A stretch of 64,000 bases of DNA from Geodermatophilus pulveris (GTDB taxonomy: Bacteria > Actinomycetota > Actinomycetes > Mycobacteriales > Geodermatophilaceae), in assembly GCF_900188375.1 (NCBI RefSeq), contig NZ_FZOO01000003.1:434001-498000 (forward strand), read 5' to 3'. Below the pieces are notes generated by a model, which had not been told where the DNA came from, did no database searches, and was given only the letters and a program-made list of their open reading frames with translations. The translations under genes were made by a program, and so were the position numbers. Within the stretch, counting starts at the first letter, position 1; each line of letters begins with the position of its first letter. Positions 17,786-26,567 of the stretch are shown piece by piece.

Positions 17786-17836
17786 CTCGGCCATCTCGCA
17801 CCACCAGACCTCGCCACGCGCGGGCAGCGTGGTCAC
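17771..17836 (-). pseudogene. first ~22 codons of a MazF/PemK-type toxin
   Basis: The minus strand reads MTTLPARGEVWWCEMAEVG followed by RR. RGEVWW and GRR are the start of MazF/PemK ribonuclease toxins, where GRRPVVVLSR normally follows. The sequence stops matching after the two arginines, at the junction with the SrmL-like fragment. The GTG start overlaps the stop of the upstream antitoxin-like frame, as in intact toxin-antitoxin pairs. Confidence 0.55.
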
Positions 17837-18030
17837 GATCGTGCGGCGGCTTCGCGGAACGACGCCAGGTCACCCCACTCGTCCGGTTCGTCGAGGGGGT
17901 GTTCGTCGTAGGCGGTGTAGCTCTCCACCTGTCCGCCGCACCCGTCAGCACCGTCGGTCGTGAGTGCCGCGACCCATCCCGGTAGCCGTTCCTCACCGGG
18001 ACGGCACCGTGACCGCGGACGAAGCTGCTG
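17833..18030 (-). pseudogene. C-terminal part of an antitoxin-like gene
   Basis: The frame ends in [18 protein letters not shown] plus about seven residues, then a TGA that overlaps the GTG of the toxin fragment. The acidic tail and position fit the toxin-neutralising end of an antitoxin. The upstream part runs into the IS3 orfA fragment near 18040 without a start codon, so the gene lost its DNA-binding N-terminus. The antitoxin call rests mainly on this context. Confidence 0.45.
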
Positions 18031-18039
18031 AGTAGCGCC

Positions 18040-18180
18040 ATGCGATCGACGCCTCGCCCCTGCGGGCCACGGCGATCACATCACGCCGGAACTCCGGCGG
18101 GAACGGCTCGGGCACGATGCCGGTCCTCCCAGCGAGGCCGAAGCCCCACAGGCAAGGAGTCAACTGGACCAGGGGCAGTT
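18040..18180 (-). mobile_element. left-end fragment of an IS3-family insertion sequence (start of orfA)
   Basis: A minus-strand frame starting with GTG at 18115 reads [19 protein letters not shown], the typical start of an IS3-family OrfA (PPEFRRxVI). It breaks after about 22 residues. The terminal DNA just upstream (CTGGTCCAGTTGACTCC on the minus strand) resembles an IS end. A similar CCAGTTGAC motif borders the OrfB remnant at 42.35 kb, so the two could be ends of related elements. Confidence 0.6.
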
Positions 18181-18217
18181 CCAGGCACCTGATGCTGCCG
18201 TGAGGGCAGCGGACGCA

Positions 18218-20947
18218 TCAACCACGGGCTGGGAGTCGGACCGCCAGCTCGGCCCGCGAGGACACCCCGAGCTTCAGATAGACGTGCCGCAGGTGGTACT
18301 CGACGGTCTTCGGGCTCAGGAAGAGCGCCGCGGCGGCCTCCCTCGTCGTCCGGCCCCCGGCCAGCATCGTGGCGATCTGCAGCTCCTGGGGCGTCAGGTC
18401 GCTCACCGAGCTGACCTGCCGGCGCTGTGCGCTCCCGCCGGTCGCCCGCAGCTCGACGGCCGCCCGGTCCCCCCACGGACCGGCGCCCAAGGCGTCGAAC
18501 GCGGTGAGCGCGGCGCGCAGCTGGACGCGGGCATCGACCCGGCGACGGGCACGCCGCAGCCGGGCGCCGTAGGCCAGCTGGGTCCGCGCCAGCTCGAAGG
18601 GGTCCAGCGTCCGCCCGTGGTGCTCGAGCGCCTGTTCGAACTCCCGGTCGATGTCCGTGTCCTCGCAGGTGAGCGCCACCGTCCGGGCGGCGCGGGCCAG
18701 CGCCCACGGCTGGCCCTTCTCGGCGGCGCGGGCGGCGTACCGCGCGACCTGCGCGCGGGCGTCCTCCGCGCGGCCGAGGTGGACCAGGGCCTCCGCCAGC
18801 TCAGGAGCGGGCGAGAGGTCGACGTCCACAAGTCGGAGGTCGGCCAGCAGGGCGTCCAGTCGCCGGAGGTGGGCCAGCGCCGCCTCCGGTCGACCGAGGC
18901 CGAGCTCGAGGCTCCCGAGCGCCGAGAGCGACCACACCTGGAACAGCGCGAGGTGCCGGGGCCCGCTGATGTCCAGCGCCTCGGTGGCGTGCGCCCGGCA
19001 GGCGTCCTCACGCCCCTGGCGCGCCTGCAGCCAGGCGAGCCCGGCCAGGCAGGCGGCCAGGTCGGAGGTCGAGCCCGTCTCCCGGGCGAGCTGGGCGCCC
19101 TCGGTGTAGTTCACCTCGGCGACGTCCCAGCGGTCGCCGGTGGCCTGGTCCCGTGCGACCAGGAAGAGCAGGTACGGCAGCCCACCGAGGTCGCTGCGCC
19201 GCCGGAGGTCGTCCACCACGGCAGCGACGATCTCCCGTCCGGTGCCCCGCTCGCGGAGGAAGAGCACCCCGAGCACCAGCCACGGCGCAAGGCGTGGATC
19301 CCGCAGGAGCGGTGCACCGGGCTCCAGCAACCGGACGGCGCGGCGGATCCGATCCGGACCGCCGTGTCCGGTCAGGACGCCGGCCACGCCACCAGCCACG
19401 GCACCGACCCAGCGCGCGGGCTCGCCGACGGCGCGGTCGACGAGCCGGTCGATGCGCTTCGCGGCCTGGGCGACGGTGGCGGTGTCGGCGAGGAAGAAGC
19501 AGGCGAGGATCGCATCGGCCAGGAGCAGGATCGCGGTGTCGGGATCGGCACCCGCGCCCTCGGCTGCGGCGGCCATCAGCTCGTCGCGCGCCCGCTCGAC
19601 CGAACCGGTGCGGGAGGCGATGGTGCCGCCGAGCCCGGTGGCCCGTACACACAGTGCCGGCGGCTGGGGGAGCTCCGACGCGCGGGCCAGCAGGGCGGCC
19701 GCCTGGTCGGCCAGGCCCGCCCGCCAGGCCGACTCTGCGGCCGAGACGAGCCGGTGCACGGCGTCGCCGGGGTCGGGGCTGAGCCGGGCCGCCCGCTCGA
19801 AGGCGGTGGCCGCGACCGCGTGGGCGCTCCGGTCCCGCGCCCGGCCGGCCGCGGCGTCCAGGACCCGCGCGGTGTCCTCGTCGGGTCCGAGTGCCGCCTC
19901 ACCGAGGTGCCAGGCACGATGGTCGACGTCGTCCTCGGGCAGGGCCGCCGCCAGCGCGCGGTGCACCGCCCGGCGAACCCCTGGCGGAGCCTCGGACCAC
20001 ACCGCCGAGCGGACGAGGTTGTGGCGGAAGCCCACGCGTCCGGCGGTCACCGTGAGCAGCTGCGCCGTCTCGGCCTCGTCCAGGGTCGCCGCGTCGACGT
20101 CGAGCAGCCTGCAGGCCCGCGCGATCAGCGCCAGGTCGTCGCCGGCGGCCGCCGCCACGAGCAGCGCGGTCCGGGCCGGCGCCGACAGGCGGTCGGCCCG
20201 GCGGGCGAAGGCGCGGGCCACCCTGGCCGGGACGGGCACCGGCGCACCGGGTGGCAGGGCGTCCACGACGGCGGCGTCGTCGGCGAGCTCCAGCAGCGCC
20301 AGGGGATTGCCGCCGGTCGCCTCGTACAGCCGCGCGGCGACCGGGCTGCCGAGCCGGCGGCCGCTGGCGGAGACGAGATCCTCGGAGGCCGCGGGGGACA
20401 GGCCGCCCACGGCGAGCACGGGCAGGCCGGCATCCAGCAGGGGCGAGGGTTCGCCGTCGCGCACCGCCGCGAGCAGCACCACGGGGTCGGCGGTCAGGCG
20501 CCGGGCCGCGAAGACGAGGGCCTGCGCGGACGGCTGGTCCAGCAGGTGCGCGTCGTCCACCAGCACCGCGAGCGGCTGGTCCTCGGCGAACCGGCTGAGC
20601 AGGCTGAGGGTGCCCGCTCCCACCGCGAACCGGTCGCTGCCGGTGCCGGGCCGCAGCGCCAGGGCCGTGGCCAGCGCCTCGGCCTGCGGAGCGGGGATCC
20701 GGTCGAGCTGCACGAGCGCCGGACGGAGCAGCTGGAGCAGCGCCCCGAACGGCACCTCCGCCTCCGACTCGGTGCCGGTCGCCCGGAGCAGCCGCATGCC
20801 GGTGGCCGACGCCGCGGCGTCCTCGAGCAGCGTGCTCTTGCCGATGCCCACCTCGCCGGTGAGCACCAGGACGGCGCTCTGCCCGACCCGTGCGCCGGAC
20901 ATCAGGCCCTCGAGAAGGGACCGCTCGCGCTCGCGACCGAGCAGCAT
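18218..20947 (-). CDS. LAL-type LuxR-family transcriptional regulator
   Basis: A 909-residue regulator with an N-terminal ATPase and a C-terminal LuxR DNA-binding domain. The Walker A motif GEVGIGKST is at residues 31-39, Walker B at LAVLVDDAHLLD (about 125-136) and a sensor-like VVLLAAVRDGE follows. The middle ~500 residues are TPR-like helices. The last 65 residues (DLTPQELQIATMLAGGRTTREAAAALF, SPKTVEYHLRHVY) are a LuxR helix-turn-helix. LAL regulators usually activate nearby catabolic or secondary-metabolism genes in response to a small inducer. It is divergent from the methyltransferase/glycosyltransferase pair (gap ~104 bp), its likeliest targets (inference). Confidence 0.92.
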   Translation of the reverse strand: MLLGRERERSLLEGLMSGARVGQSAVLVLTGEVGIGKSTLLEDAAASATGMRLLRATGTESEAEVPFGALLQLLRPALVQLDRIPAPQAEALATALALRPGTGSDRFAVGAGTLSLLSRFAEDQPLAVLVDDAHLLDQPSAQALVFAARRLTADPVVLLAAVRDGEPSPLLDAGLPVLAVGGLSPAASEDLVSASGRRLGSPVAARLYEATGGNPLALLELADDAAVVDALPPGAPVPVPARVARAFARRADRLSAPARTALLVAAAAGDDLALIARACRLLDVDAATLDEAETAQLLTVTAGRVGFRHNLVRSAVWSEAPPGVRRAVHRALAAALPEDDVDHRAWHLGEAALGPDEDTARVLDAAAGRARDRSAHAVAATAFERAARLSPDPGDAVHRLVSAAESAWRAGLADQAAALLARASELPQPPALCVRATGLGGTIASRTGSVERARDELMAAAAEGAGADPDTAILLLADAILACFFLADTATVAQAAKRIDRLVDRAVGEPARWVGAVAGGVAGVLTGHGGPDRIRRAVRLLEPGAPLLRDPRLAPWLVLGVLFLRERGTGREIVAAVVDDLRRRSDLGGLPYLLFLVARDQATGDRWDVAEVNYTEGAQLARETGSTSDLAACLAGLAWLQARQGREDACRAHATEALDISGPRHLALFQVWSLSALGSLELGLGRPEAALAHLRRLDALLADLRLVDVDLSPAPELAEALVHLGRAEDARAQVARYAARAAEKGQPWALARAARTVALTCEDTDIDREFEQALEHHGRTLDPFELARTQLAYGARLRRARRRVDARVQLRAALTAFDALGAGPWGDRAAVELRATGGSAQRRQVSSVSDLTPQELQIATMLAGGRTTREAAAALFLSPKTVEYHLRHVYLKLGVSSRAELAVRLPARG

Positions 20948-21051
20948 CCGCCGAGTCTAGGGAGCCGCTAGGTGGGTCTCCTGATGCGACGACGCCACGG
21001 CCGCGACGAGGGTCGGGAGTGACCGGATCACCCCACACCTGAGGAGTCGTC

Positions 21052-22143
21052 ATGACCGCCACCGAGCTGCCCGCCCCCGTCCAGCGGCCGATCGACCCGG
21101 AGAAGCTGATGGGCTTCGTCTTCCGCGCCGTGGACGAGGTGGGCGCGACGCTCAACACCGCGCTCGTCGTCATGGGCGACGCCCTGGGCTACTACCGCGC
21201 GATGGCCGACGGCACCGCCGTCACGCCGTCCGAGCTGGCGGAGCGGACGGGCACCGACGAGCACTACGCGCGGGAGTGGCTGGCCGCCCAGGCTGCCGGC
21301 AGCTACGTCGACTACGACCCGGAGATCCGCCGGTACACGCTGCCGGCCGAGCAGGCCGCGGCGCTGACGGACGAGAGCAGCCCGGCCTATCTGCCCGGCT
21401 TCTTCCAGCTCGCGCACGGCACCGTGCGCGATGCCGCCGCGGTCCTCGAGGCAGCCCGCACCGGCGACGGCATCGGCTGGCACGCCCACAGCGGCGACGT
21501 CCACGTCGGCTGCGAGCGGTTCTTCCGCACGATGTACAACGCGCACCTGATCGGCGAGTGGCTGCCGGCCCTGGACGGCGTCGTCCAGAAGCTGGCGCGG
21601 GGCGCGACGGTCGCCGACGTCGGCTGCGGCCACGGCGCCTCGACGATCCTCATGGCGCAGCACTTCCCGCGGTCGACGTTCGTCGGCTCCGACTACCACG
21701 AGGGGTCGATCGCCGTCGCCCGCGAACGGGCGGAGCGGGCCGGTGTGGCCGACCGCGTGCGGTTCGAGGTGGCGCCGGCCACCGGCTTCTCCGGCACGGG
21801 CTTCGACCTGGTGACGATGTTCGACTGCCTGCACGACATGGGCGACCCGGTCGGGGCGGCGCGCCACGTGAAGGAGACCCTCGCCGCGGACGGCACCTGG
21901 ATGATCGTCGAGCCGATGGCCGGCGACCGGGTGGAGGACAACCTCAACCCGGTCGGCCGGACCTACTACGGGTTCTCGACCCTGCTCTGCACGCCGGCGT
22001 CGCTCTCCCAGGACGTCGGCCTCGCGCTGGGCACGCAGGCCGGGCCGGCCCGCATCCGCGACGTCGCCACGGCGGCGGGCTTCCGCCGGTTCCGTCCGGC
22101 CGCGAACACACCGTTCAACAACGTCCTCGAGGTCCGCCCGTGA
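21052..22143 (+). CDS. SAM-dependent methyltransferase with N-terminal winged helix (Rv2258c-like)
   Basis: Residues ~20-100 form a winged-helix region (VVMGDALGYYRAMADG, SELAERTGTDEHYAREWL) and residues ~170-320 a Rossmann methyltransferase. Motif I is VADVGCGHGASTILMA, motif II is STFVGSDYHEGSI, and FDLVTMFDCLHDMGDP follows. The same layout is found in mycobacterial Rv2258c. The substrate is unknown. Its stop overlaps the GTG start of the hydrolase-glycosyltransferase gene (GTGA), so the two are one operon and may tailor one small molecule (inference). Confidence 0.88.
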   Translation: MTATELPAPVQRPIDPEKLMGFVFRAVDEVGATLNTALVVMGDALGYYRAMADGTAVTPSELAERTGTDEHYAREWLAAQAAGSYVDYDPEIRRYTLPAEQAAALTDESSPAYLPGFFQLAHGTVRDAAAVLEAARTGDGIGWHAHSGDVHVGCERFFRTMYNAHLIGEWLPALDGVVQKLARGATVADVGCGHGASTILMAQHFPRSTFVGSDYHEGSIAVARERAERAGVADRVRFEVAPATGFSGTGFDLVTMFDCLHDMGDPVGAARHVKETLAADGTWMIVEPMAGDRVEDNLNPVGRTYYGFSTLLCTPASLSQDVGLALGTQAGPARIRDVATAAGFRRFRPAANTPFNNVLEVRP

Positions 22144-24329
22144 CCGTGTCGCCGGAGGTCCGACGACGGACCGGGCAGGAGCAGACTGCGCACGTGCGGC
22201 AGGCTCCGAGCCGAGCGCGGGATCCCGACGTCCAGGGCGTGGTGCAGCGGGACGGCGTCCGGCTGGCGTACGAGGTCTTCGGACCGGACCACGGCCCGAC
22301 CGTCCTGCTCATGCCGACCTGGGCGATCATCCCGTCGCGGCACTGGAAAGCCCAGATCGGCTATCTGGCCCGGTACTTCCGGGTCGTGAGCTTCGACGGC
22401 CGGGGCAGCGGGGGCTCCGACCGGCCGGCGGGGGCGGCGGCCTACACCGACGTGGAGTACGCGCAGGACACGGTCGCGGTGATGGACGCCACCGGCACCG
22501 ACGCGGCGGTCCTGGTCTCGCTCTCCTGCGGCGCGACCTGGTCGGTGCACGTCGCGGCCGGTCATCCGGACCGGGTGCTCGGTCTGTTCGCCATCTCCCC
22601 GTCCTGCGGCTTCCCCGTCTCACAACCCGACCGGGAGCGCTACGCCTGGGACGCCTGGCACGACGTCCGCGACGGCTGGGCCCGCTACAACCGGTACTTC
22701 TGGCTCGAGGACGACTACGACGCCTTCCTGTCGTTCTTCTTCGGCCAGATGTTCAGCGAGCCGCACTCCACCAGGCAGATCGAGGACTGCATCGGCTGGG
22801 GACGTGAGGTGGCGCCGGAGACGCTCGTCGACGCGACGGCAGGCCGGCTGGGTTGCGACGGCGCGGTCTGCCTGCCGATCGAGCCGCTGTGCGCAGAGGT
22901 CCGGTGCCCGGTCACCGTGGTGGCCGGCACGGACGACCGGGTCCGGTCGTACGTGATCGGCGAGCGGCTGGCCGAGTCCACCGGCGGTTCGTTGGTGCTG
23001 CTGGAGGGCAGCGGGCACGGACCCCACACCCGCGACCCCGTGCGGGTCAACCACCTGGTCAGGGGATTCGTCGACCGGGTGTGCCCCCGGGTCGGGCGGA
23101 CGACGTGGACGCGGGCGGCGCGGCGGCCGGAGCGGGCGCTGTACCTCTCGTCGCCGATCGGGCTCGGGCACGCCCGGCGCGACGTCGCGATCGCTGCCGA
23201 ACTGCGCCGGCTGCGCCCTGACCTCCGGATCGACTGGCTCGCCCAGCACCCGGTGACCCGGGTGCTCGAGGGGCGAGGAGAGCGGATCCACCCGGCCTCG
23301 GCCTGGCTGGCCAACGAGTCCGGGCACGTCGAGCACGAGTCGGGGGAGCACGACCTGAACGCGTTCCAGGCGATCCGGCGGATGGACGAGATCCTGGTGA
23401 ACAACTTCCTGGTGTTCGCCGACGTCGTCGCCGAGGAGCACTACGACCTGGTGGTGGGCGACGAGGCCTGGGAGGTGGACCACTTCCTGCACGAGAACCC
23501 GGAGCTCAAGCGGTTCGACTTCGCGTGGATGACCGACTTCGTCGGCTGGCTGCCGATGCCGGAGGGCGGCGCGGCCGAGGCGGCGCTGACCGCCGACTAC
23601 AACGCCGAGATGCTCGAGCAGCGGGCGCGGTTCCCGCGCCTGCGGGACCGCTCGATCTTCGTGGGCAGCCCCGACGACATCGTGGACGGCGACTTCGGCC
23701 CGGGTCTGCCGCCGATCCGGACGTGGACGGAGCAGAACTTCGATTTCGCCGGTTACGTCACCGGCTTCGACCCGGCGGCGCTGCGGGGCACCGAGGAGGT
23801 GCGGCGGGACCTCGGCGTGCGCGCCGACGAGAAGCTCTGCCTCGTCACCGTCGGCGGATCGGGGGTGGGTGGCTCGCTGCTGCGGCGCGTGCTGGACGCC
23901 GTCCCGGTGGTCCGGCAGCTGGTGCCCGAGTTGACGTTCCTGTTCGTCACCGGACCCCGGATCGATCCCGCGTCGCTGCCCGAGGTGCCCGGCGTCCGGG
24001 TGACGGGCTACCTCCCCGACCTGTACCGGCACCTGGCGGCGTGCGACCTGGCGGTGGTGCAGGGCGGCCTCACCACCTGTATGGAGCTGACCGCCCTGCG
24101 CAAGCCGTTCGTCCATGTCCCGCTGCGCCGGCACTTCGAGCAGAACTTCCACGTGCGCCGGCGGCTCGACCGCTACGGGGCCGGCCGTTGCGTGCCGTAC
24201 GAAGACGCCGCGGAGCCCGACGCCCTCGCACAGATCATCGCCGAGGAGGTGACCCGGGAGGTCGCCTACCGGCCGGTGGAGACCGACGGAGCTGCTCGGG
24301 CGGCCGCGCTGCTGGCGGAGCTCCTCTGA
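22140..24329 (+). CDS. fusion of an alpha/beta hydrolase and a GT-B (MGT-like) glycosyltransferase
   Basis: Residues ~30-310 are an alpha/beta hydrolase (LAYEVFGPDHGPTVLLMP, VVSFDGRGSGGSDRP, elbow VSLSCGATW, acid VVAGTDDRV, His in GSGHGPH). The elbow is SLSCG instead of GxSxG, so activity may be altered. Residues ~330-729 are a glycosyltransferase of the UGT/MurG type: LYLSSPIGLGHARRDVAIA at the N-lobe, LCLVTVGGSGVGGSLLRR as linker strand, and the nucleotide-sugar pocket CDLAVVQGGLTTCMELTAL with RHFEQNF. One frame of 729 codons has no frameshift, so it is a true fusion. The GTG overlaps the methyltransferase stop. The role is unknown; a glycosylation/hydrolysis tailoring enzyme is plausible. 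Confidence 0.85.
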   Translation: MTVSPEVRRRTGQEQTAHVRQAPSRARDPDVQGVVQRDGVRLAYEVFGPDHGPTVLLMPTWAIIPSRHWKAQIGYLARYFRVVSFDGRGSGGSDRPAGAAAYTDVEYAQDTVAVMDATGTDAAVLVSLSCGATWSVHVAAGHPDRVLGLFAISPSCGFPVSQPDRERYAWDAWHDVRDGWARYNRYFWLEDDYDAFLSFFFGQMFSEPHSTRQIEDCIGWGREVAPETLVDATAGRLGCDGAVCLPIEPLCAEVRCPVTVVAGTDDRVRSYVIGERLAESTGGSLVLLEGSGHGPHTRDPVRVNHLVRGFVDRVCPRVGRTTWTRAARRPERALYLSSPIGLGHARRDVAIAAELRRLRPDLRIDWLAQHPVTRVLEGRGERIHPASAWLANESGHVEHESGEHDLNAFQAIRRMDEILVNNFLVFADVVAEEHYDLVVGDEAWEVDHFLHENPELKRFDFAWMTDFVGWLPMPEGGAAEAALTADYNAEMLEQRARFPRLRDRSIFVGSPDDIVDGDFGPGLPPIRTWTEQNFDFAGYVTGFDPAALRGTEEVRRDLGVRADEKLCLVTVGGSGVGGSLLRRVLDAVPVVRQLVPELTFLFVTGPRIDPASLPEVPGVRVTGYLPDLYRHLAACDLAVVQGGLTTCMELTALRKPFVHVPLRRHFEQNFHVRRRLDRYGAGRCVPYEDAAEPDALAQIIAEEVTREVAYRPVETDGAARAAALLAELL

Positions 24330-24373
24330 CAGCCCGCTGGGCTGGATCGACAGGCATGTGACGGGGTCGGCAG

Positions 24374-24703
24374 GTGGAGCAGGTCGCCGGCCAGATGCCA
24401 GTCCTCGCCGACCGACTCACCACGGCGATCGACCGCTGGTCCCGCACCGGCCGGCTGTCCGCCAACGCCCGCGACCTGCCACCCATGCTGCCCCTCTCGA
24501 CCTGGTTGGTCGCGCCGACGTCCACCTCGGCCCGAGCGGCCACGTTCCGTCCCGAGGTGTCCATCGACGGCCGCCCAACCCGGGTGCTGGCCGAACAGAC
24601 GACTGCGGTGGACCCGCAGCGCTTGGGTGAGTCGGCCGGGCACCTCACCTTCGATGAACTGCGCCAGGTCGACGCAGCGCTGCGCCTGGTCCTCGGCCTG
24701 TGA
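24374..24703 (+). pseudogene. C-terminal two thirds of a MazF/PemK toxin on an unrelated N-terminus
   Basis: From about codon 38 the frame reads MLPLSTWLVAPTSTSARAAT with FRPEV, VLAEQTTAVDPQRL and FDELRQVDAALRLVLGL. This is nearly identical to the intact toxin at 44651-44962, and the DNA is similar to the stop codon. The N-terminal RGEV..GVRYAVVVQ segment is missing and replaced by ADRLTTAIDRWSRTGRLSAN, which is not part of MazF. There is no antitoxin gene upstream. It is therefore a truncated copy. The ~290 bp after it hold no gene that I can support. Confidence 0.65.
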
Positions 24704-24995
24704 GAAACCTCTGGCGCGTCGCCTCGCTGGACGAGCGTCGCCTGGAAGTCCGCTGGGCACGCCACGACGCGCTGCTTCGTGCGGCTGGCCGCGGCGGTCC
24801 AGTCGCGGCATCTGGGATGCCGTCCCGTTGGCGGAACTCCTGGCGCGGGTGGGTCCGACAGCGCCTACCACCCCGCCGATCGCCTGCTGGGTGCCCCCGG
24901 TCACCTCGCCGCCGGCTCATCGTGCGGCGCCTGTGACCGGCTCGTGGTCACGGCCAGCGGTGCGCCGCGGCTGGGGCCGATCGGACCACGGCGGC

Positions 24996-25763
24996 TCAGC
25001 GGAACACGGCGTCGGTGATCTGAGCTCGGAAGAACTCCCCTTCGGCCTGGCGGTCGGTGCCCCACCACCAGCCGGCACGGAGCGACGAGCCGATGGTCAC
25101 GCCGGCGAAGGTCCGCTCGGCGTCGATGGCCACGCCGAACGGATAGCGGCCGAAGGGGGCTCCGTCCGGGTTGCCCCAGCGCTGCATGAGGGCGCCCGGC
25201 AATTGCCCGTCCTGGCCGACGTGCAGCTCAGCGCTCTCGTCCTCTCCGTCGATCCGCCAGGTGACGACGACCCGGTCGTCGTCGGGACCGGGCGTCCACG
25301 TCGCGGCGCGGAACGCCGTCGGCACCAGCACCATCTCACCGGCCAGACGGCCTGCGGCGCTCCGGGTGACGTCCGGCCCCGTGGCGGACATGACGGGGAC
25401 CAGCCCTCCCAACCGCCATCGCATCTGGCCTGACCCGGAGCTGAGCCGGTCGAAGCCGACCACCGGAACGCCGAGGATCCGGGCCGTCGCAGCCCAGACG
25501 AAGCCTCGGGGCGGGGCGAGGACCTGCCGCGCGGTGAAGGGCCGCCAGGCGCCGATGCGGATGTGACCGCGCATCGACAGCTCCACCGACTGCCACAGCG
25601 GCGTGCCCGGGGCGACCGCACGGGTCAGCCAGCGGCGCGCCGGTTCGGGCACATCAGCGAGCATCGAACGGTCGAAGGCCTCCGGCGCCTCGGTGGCGCG
25701 GCCCAGCACGTCCCACTCCCGGCGCACGCTCCGCGCCGCCCTGGGCACCGCGGAACGGGTCAC
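24996..25763 (-). CDS. DUF6544-like family protein
   Basis: The chain (255 aa) shows the pattern of the DUF6544 family: MLADVPEPARRWLTRAV, SVELSMRGHIRIGAWRPFTARQ, PPRGFVWAATARI, GVPVVGFDRL, and GEMVLVPTAF near the middle. The GTG at 25763 was chosen because it overlaps the stop of the upstream membrane protein (GTGA) and because the conserved region starts shortly after it. A longer open frame continues antisense through other remnants. Function is unknown. Conserved aromatic and basic residues suggest a lipid- or ligand-binding beta fold, but this is speculative. Confidence 0.75.
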   Translation of the reverse strand: MTRSAVPRAARSVRREWDVLGRATEAPEAFDRSMLADVPEPARRWLTRAVAPGTPLWQSVELSMRGHIRIGAWRPFTARQVLAPPRGFVWAATARILGVPVVGFDRLSSGSGQMRWRLGGLVPVMSATGPDVTRSAAGRLAGEMVLVPTAFRAATWTPGPDDDRVVVTWRIDGEDESAELHVGQDGQLPGALMQRWGNPDGAPFGRYPFGVAIDAERTFAGVTIGSSLRAGWWWGTDRQAEGEFFRAQITDAVFR

Positions 25764-26161
25764 CGCGTCCCTCCGGCGGACGGAGGCGTCGGCGTGCGGT
25801 GTGCCGCGGCGACGGCGACCGCCACGGCGATGAGCGCGGCGGCGTCCACAACGAGACCGGCCAGCGCGATCGAGGCCGACGGCACGAGCACCGCGATCGA
25901 CAGCAGCGCAGCCAGGAGACCGATCGGCCGCCAGGTGGGACGGCTCGTGAGAACGAGGACGGCGGTCAACTGGAGGAGGAGCGCAGCTGCCAACCAGACG
26001 CCGCCGATGATGATCCCGGGACGGGATCCCGCGGCCGGGGACACGTCGTCGGACGGTAGCGGCCGACGGTCCGTCGGCGGCGCCGGACGACGGTCGGACG
26101 CGGCGAGCCGACTGCGACGACAGGCGTCCAGGTCGTCGCCGCCTGCGCTCTCGTACCGCAC
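25760..26161 (-). CDS. small membrane protein coupled to the DUF6544-like gene
   Basis: After a ~50-residue polar N-terminus there are three membrane segments (IIIGGVWLAAALLLQLTAVLVL, PIGLLAALLSIAVLVP and LAGLVVDAAALIAVAVAVAA). Its stop overlaps the next start by four bases, so the two are coupled. The true start is uncertain: the ATG at 26161 lies directly beside an SDR remnant and the polar N-terminus has biased composition, so a start nearer the first membrane segment is possible. Function is unknown. Confidence 0.55.
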   Translation of the reverse strand: MRYESAGGDDLDACRRSRLAASDRRPAPPTDRRPLPSDDVSPAAGSRPGIIIGGVWLAAALLLQLTAVLVLTSRPTWRPIGLLAALLSIAVLVPSASIALAGLVVDAAALIAVAVAVAAAHRTPTPPSAGGTR

Positions 26162-26179
26162 ACCGCGGCTCCGGTGGTG

Positions 26180-26510
26180 CTCCGCCGGCGCGACGCCTGA
26201 CCGCCACGTCGTCCACGAGGCCGGTCAGCTCGGCGCTCAGGCGGCGGGCCGGCTCGGACTGGTGGTAGGCGCGTGCGCCGGAGTAGGACCGCCGGCCCTG
26301 CAGGTCGTCGGAGTCGATCCGTCCGCCGGTGTGCGCGTGGGACGAGACGGTGACCACGCGGGCCGGGGCGCTCCGCTGCAGCCGGTCGAGGAGCAGGTCG
26401 GTGAGCAGGAACGGTGCGAGGTGGTTGAGGGCGAAGGTGTGCTCGAGCCCGTCGGCGGTGACGGGCCGGGTGTTCCAGTAGCCGCCGACGGTGTTGATCA
26501 GCACGCACCT
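26180..26510 (-). pseudogene. internal fragment of a short-chain dehydrogenase (retinol dehydrogenase-like)
   Basis: The frame contains LINTVGGYWNTRPVTADGLE, HTFALNHLAPFLLTDLL, VVTVSSHAHTGGRI and AYHQSE. This is the middle of an SDR: the NNAG-like strand, the Asn-His of helix 4, the catalytic Ser strand and the start of the catalytic YxxxK. The glycine loop and first 80 residues are absent, and the frame loses identity right at the Lys position (QSE instead of QSK), so it is truncated on both sides and dead. Confidence 0.75.
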
Positions 26511-26567
26511 CCGCCCGGGTGGGCAGGTTCGTCCCGGGTCACGGCGTGGCTCTCCTCCGGCGGGCGG

